Source: Clavaria fumosa (lineage: Eukaryota > Basidiomycota > Agaricomycetes > Agaricales > Clavariaceae). Taken from it: a DNA stretch of 64,000 bases. The translations under genes and the position numbers were made by a program. Below are positions 60,321 through 64,000 of the stretch, piece after piece. Where the stretch lies: NCBI GenBank assembly GCA_951802425.1, contig OX637804.1, positions 1,922,001 to 1,986,000 of the forward strand, in the 5' to 3' direction. The notes below the pieces were generated by a model. The model worked only from the letters and a program-made list of their open reading frames with translations, was not told the DNA's origin and did not search any database. Each line of letters starts with the position of its first letter. Positions within the stretch are counted from its first letter, which is position 1.

Positions 60321-62646
60321 AGAGTCTTGTTTTGTCCGAAGTGTCCGGAAATCGGGTGGTCATGCCTATACAGTAGGACACAGAGTCAGAGGTCGTTGGA
60401 GTCCGGAACGTATATCTGGTCGTCCAGTCGCAGGAAGCCGGACGCGTCTACAGTCCACCAGGGATTATCTCCGGTGCCAGACAAAACTTTGTCCAGGCAT
60501 GTGCTTGTGACTGGATCATTGCGGAGCGAGTTCCGGATGTCGGTTCGGAGTTTTTCCTTGTCCATGACAAGGACAGATCGGAGTACGAGTCCTTTGAGGG
60601 AAGTTGCTCGGAGTTGAAAATCGGTCAGAGGTTTTGCGGATTTATGCTGGCGTAGCCACTATCTCCCTCTTTGGGGTAAACGTCCCATCATCAGGTAAGG
60701 GTGTTGGGTTTTGTTCCTAGTTTTCCAGGGCAGAATCCGATAACCATGTTGAAACTGGAGAGGAATTCTGACCACCGGGCCTGTCTCCGAGACAAAGTCC
60801 GGGTAGTTCTGAAGTATTCCAGGTTTTTATGGTCCGTAATAATGTGGACTGGAATAGCAGAACCTTCGAGGTAGTGACGCCACTCACCAAATGCCTTGAA
60901 TATGGCCAGGAGTTCCTTGTCGTGGGTGTCATAGTTCAACTCTGTGTCATGGAGTGTCCGGGAGTGAAACACGACTGGATGGATTTCTCCGGGTGGCGAT
61001 TCCACAGAGAGTATCGTGGCTACTGTGTAATCCGAGGCATCTGTTTCCACAATTATTGGGATGCCGGGGACAAAGTTCGTGAGTATCGGGGCTGAGGTAA
61101 AAGCTGTCTTGAGAGTGTCGAAGGCTTCCCGGCAGTCGGGATTGAAGTTCCAGATGGAGGACTTCCATGTGAGTCGAGTAAGGGGGACGACAATGTCGGA
61201 GTACCGGAAGACGAATCTCTGGTAGAAGTTGGCGAATCCGAGGAAGGACTGCATGTCCTTCACTTTCCGGGGCTCTGGCTATTCCGTAATGGCTTTCACC
61301 TTCGCCGGGTCCATCGTGAGTCCTTCTGGAGAGAGCAGGAAACCTAGGTACTCAACTCATTCAGTATGGAAGAAGCATTTTCCTGCGTGAGCGAAAAGTC
61401 CATTGGTGCGTAGGCGCCGGAATACTTCTCGGACATGCTGTACGTGCGACTCCAGGTTGTCGGAGTATACCAGGATGTCATCCAGGTAGATGATCATAAA
61501 TTTATCCAGGAGGTCAGAAAACACATCGTTTACGAAGTGTTGGAATGCCGCAGGGGTGTTAGTAAGTCCGAAGGGCATAACGCACCATTTGAACGAACCA
61601 TACCGGGTCCGGAAGGCAGTTTTCCATTCATCGCCTTCTGCGATCCAGACCAGATGGTAGGTGTGCCAGAGATCGATCTTGGTGTAAACCTTCGCAGTTC
61701 CGGCTATGTCCAGCAGATCACGGGTCAGGGGGATCGGGTATCGGTCTTTCCAGGTGATCTGGTTAAGGGCTCGGAAGTCCACGCATAGCCAGAGACTTCC
61801 ATCCTTTTTCTGGACGAATAAAACAGGAGCTCCATGGGAAGAGCTAGTTGGGCAGATAAATCCGATGCGGAGATGTTCATCAAGGAAATCCCGCAGTGTA
61901 CGGAGCTCTGTCTGGGAGAGGGAATATATCGGCCCATGGGGCGGAGTTTTACCTTCTTCCAGATTAATCCGGAGGTTGTACAGTCGATGCAGAGCTAGGG
62001 TGTCCGCTTTCATCTTGCTGAACACATCAGCAAAGTTGTGATATTCCTCCAGGACGGAGGACAGGTCCACCGGTTCGGTTGTGATGGAGCGGACAGATGT
62101 TTCATCACCAAAGTGGTGCAGCATGAAAGTCTGGGATCCCTTTGACTCGGAGATCTTGGAAAATTCAGCTGCATTGACAAAACGAATCTCCGGGTGCCAT
62201 GGTGGTGATTTCGGAGGGGGAGTGAGGACCATAGTTCCCACTTTCGGAGTCGGGGTTTGGGTGTCGGAGGTCGGATTTGATGTTCGGGAATACTTCGGTG
62301 TCTGGAATTTGATACTGCCTCTTACCCAGTCAACCAATGGGTTGTAGCGGGTGAGCCAGTTATATCCGAGGACAGCAGAGCAGGTGGGATCCATTTGGGC
62401 TACCAGGAAATCGATATTGAAAAGTTCTCTGGTAGGGAATTGGATGGAGAGAGTGAGTGTGGATTTGATGATGTCTGCAGAGGAGCCATCGAAGAGGCGG
62501 AGTGACATGGGGGAAATCGGAGTTGTCTGGAGTTTGTGTTGCTTGACAAACTCAGGACTTATGAAACAATGCGACGACCTGGAATCAACCAGGGTCCAGA
62601 AATACGGAGAATGATCTATATTCGGAGCAGACAGAGTTATGTACAA
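60321..62646 (-). pseudogene. Protease, RT, RNase H and integrase head of element D
   Basis: One frame covers the protease, RT and RNase H, with stops at 61359-61357 (TGA), near 61280 (TAG in place of the Trp of WPEPRKVK) and near 60690 (TGA TGA in place of Arg-Arg of the TRRWDVYPKEG motif). The protease active site reads DSRSSHCF instead of DSGSS. RT YLDD is intact (IIYLDDILVYSD) near 61500. RNase H has VETDASDYTV. The integrase head (HDHPISGHFGQNKT) is at about 60375-60321, directly at the element C insertion. Confidence 0.88.
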
Positions 62647-63500
62647 GGAGTTGGACGAAGGGGAAACAGCAGATGCGCTGAGGCGGAACTTGTAATGTGC
62701 ACTGGCTGGGGCGGTGCAGTCCTCCGGTAGTGCAGACTTCGAAGGGCCGCTCAGGAGTTTTTTGCCTGAGCAGCCACAGCCTTAACCTCTGGAACTGTGT
62801 CGGAGGTTGTGACGGTTCGGGCTTTCTTGCCCTGCATGTTCTGGGACTTCGGGCAGTCCTTTGCAACATGTCCGGTTCCTCCGCAAACAAGGCAGAGGTT
62901 GTTGTTGAAGCGGCGTTTCCGTTCCTCCGGAGTTAGCTTTCTGTCTTTGCTGATCTTATTATCCTTCGGGGGATCAGTTTTTCATGTGGATCCGGAGGTG
63001 TTCGATGCTGTTCCGGAGTTGTTGGCGGGTTTGTTTCCTCCAGACGATTGTCCAGAGTTATTTGCTTGGCAGGGCTTGTTGTCGGATCTGGCAGGTGCAT
63101 TGTGGGAACGTTCGCCTTGACGTTCCCAGTATCGTGTGTCGATGTCCTGGCAGAGTTTGCGTGGGACAGGAAGGGAAGTTGGTTTCCTGACTCAGGAAAT
63201 CTCATCCTTGAGGCGGTTCGGGAGTCCGCGGTAATAGTTGTGCCGGAGCACGGCTTCGTCCCACCGGAGCCACGCAGCTATCTGGTTAAACTCAACATTG
63301 TACGTCATGATCCGCTGGGAGTCCTTCATGTGGAGGCGGTCGAGTTCGGCCTCCGCATCTCCGACGGGATCATGCGGTCCAAAGTTATCCCAGAGTTCCT
63401 GGACGAATAGGTTCCAGTCGAAAATCCAGTCGGCATCCGGGGCTTCGCCTAGGAGAGCGGGTTCGAACCACTCGAGAGCGGTTGATGGCAAAGTTTATCT
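62647..63500 (-). pseudogene. Gag of element D, frameshifted
   Basis: 63491-63192 encodes a typical Gag core (SQRIMTYNVEFNQIAAWLRW, YYRGLPNRLKDEI). The frame then shifts. The CCHC knuckle [14 protein letters not shown] is at about 62885-62840 in another frame, followed by the stretch leading into the protease. Several stops occur between. The 5' part of gag is replaced by the inverted arrangement at 63428-64000. Confidence 0.8.
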
Positions 63501-64000
63501 TCACCGAGTCCTTGCTGAAAGTCTTTGGGCGGTCTCGGAAGTTCAATTCGCATTGAACCAAGAAACTATGGAGTTTCTTGGAGTTGTGTCATGCCCATGC
63601 CAACTGGACTATTCTCCAGCCTTCTCCGGCCTTCTCCGGCAGTCTCCGGACCCCCAATCGCTACTCCAGGCTCTCGGACCTATGTCCAGAGTGCCGGACT
63701 TTACTTGCGCGACATAGCGCAGGATCAGGAAGTGTGCCTGAAGGGCCACCAACTGATGTCCGCACTAGTTGCTGTTGCCTCGGGCAACCAGGAACTGGTC
63801 CTGCCCTGGACCCGTCGCCCGGACAATTTGATGGACTCCTGGAAACATCTGTACATCATAGTTCCGTAGTTTCTTGGTTCAATGCAAATTGAACTTCCGA
63901 GACCACCCGAAGACTTTCAGCAAGGACTCGGTGAAGATAAATTTTGCCATCTCCTTCCTGCAGGGAACCGCTCTCCTAGGCGAAGCCCCAGACACCGACT
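63428..64000. repeat. Inverted repeat of gag sequence at the right window edge
   Basis: 63428-63572 and 63863-64000 are inverted copies of the same gag segment (arms about 140 bases, roughly 90% matching by eye), separated by about 290 bases. The right arm reaches the end of the window and probably continues. A perfect short hairpin AAGAAACT...AGTTTCTT lies at the inner end of the left arm (63560-63579). Confidence 0.8.

Larger units (their letters stand above)
43176..64000 (-). mobile_element. Element D: outermost gypsy element, split by C and a solo LTR
   Basis: Reading on the minus strand: gag (right end of window to about 62700), protease/RT/RNase H (62646-60690), integrase head (60400-60321), then element C, then the rest of integrase (45190-44573), a solo LTR, and the integrase C-terminal part (43390-43176). 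Joining 60326 to 45190 gives an unbroken GHFGQNKTLDLIRREYTW, the typical integrase zinc-finger region, which proves continuity. Confidence 0.88.

Overview
The window looks like nuclear DNA of a basidiomycete fungus, most likely an agaricomycete. Host genes have many short introns (about 48-72 bases with GT...AG ends), and their products are ordinary fungal housekeeping proteins. They sit between stacks of Ty3/gypsy chromodomain retrotransposons of a kind common in mushrooms and their relatives. There are no bacterial-style operons, tRNA or rRNA genes, or CRISPR arrays.

Layout. 1-8479: decayed element A (+) inserted into the gag gene of a truncated element E2 (-). 8480-27963: the only host-gene island. 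It holds calcineurin A catalytic subunit (8770-11319, -), mitochondrial ribosomal protein uS15m/MRPS28 (13349-14322, -), a long WW-domain protein (14453-18901, -), a nucleotidyltransferase-fold protein (19733-20765, -), a class II eIF4E-like cap-binding protein (21771-23455, -), a Ser/Pro-rich protein of unknown function (24850-26175, +) and a DUF899 thioredoxin-like protein (26560-27285, -). 27964-39910: an old, CpG-depleted element (B-old, +) split by a nearly intact copy of the same family (B-young, -, 29472-35085, target duplication ATAAG). 39911-41889: a fragment related to element C carrying a hAT-like MITE. 43176-64000: element D (-), split by a likely solo LTR and by element C (45191-60320, target duplication AGAGT). 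Element C is itself split by element G (52036-60078, target duplication GTTTG).

Main points. (1) Element G has a pair of 2239-base LTRs that look identical, a single 758-residue Gag ORF, one small unknown ORF and no pol. It is a young, non-autonomous gag-only LTR element. (2) Elements A, B, E2 and C each have a 10-11 base sequence at the expected transcript start that is exactly complementary to the bases at or within two bases after the LTR. This is the Tf1-type self-priming arrangement. The pair co-varies between B and E2, while G appears to use a tRNA. (3) Premature stops in A, B-old and C, and most of those seen in D, are TGA, mostly where the family has an arginine CGA codon. LTR pairs differ mainly at CpG. 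Both point to methylation-driven CpG decay. (4) Element C carries an extra ORF between pol and its 3' LTR. (5) Element G sits between the TATA box and the predicted transcript start of element C, so it should silence that copy.

How the parts interact. The host genes are unrelated housekeeping and regulatory functions: Ca2+ signalling, mitochondrial translation, mRNA processing and translation control. The retroelements record successive waves: D first, then C into D, then G into C; and B-old, then B-young into it. Element G would need reverse transcriptase and integrase supplied by another element. Exon limits were worked out by eye from reading frame, splice-site bases and family conservation. 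Family names come from recognised motifs, not from a search.
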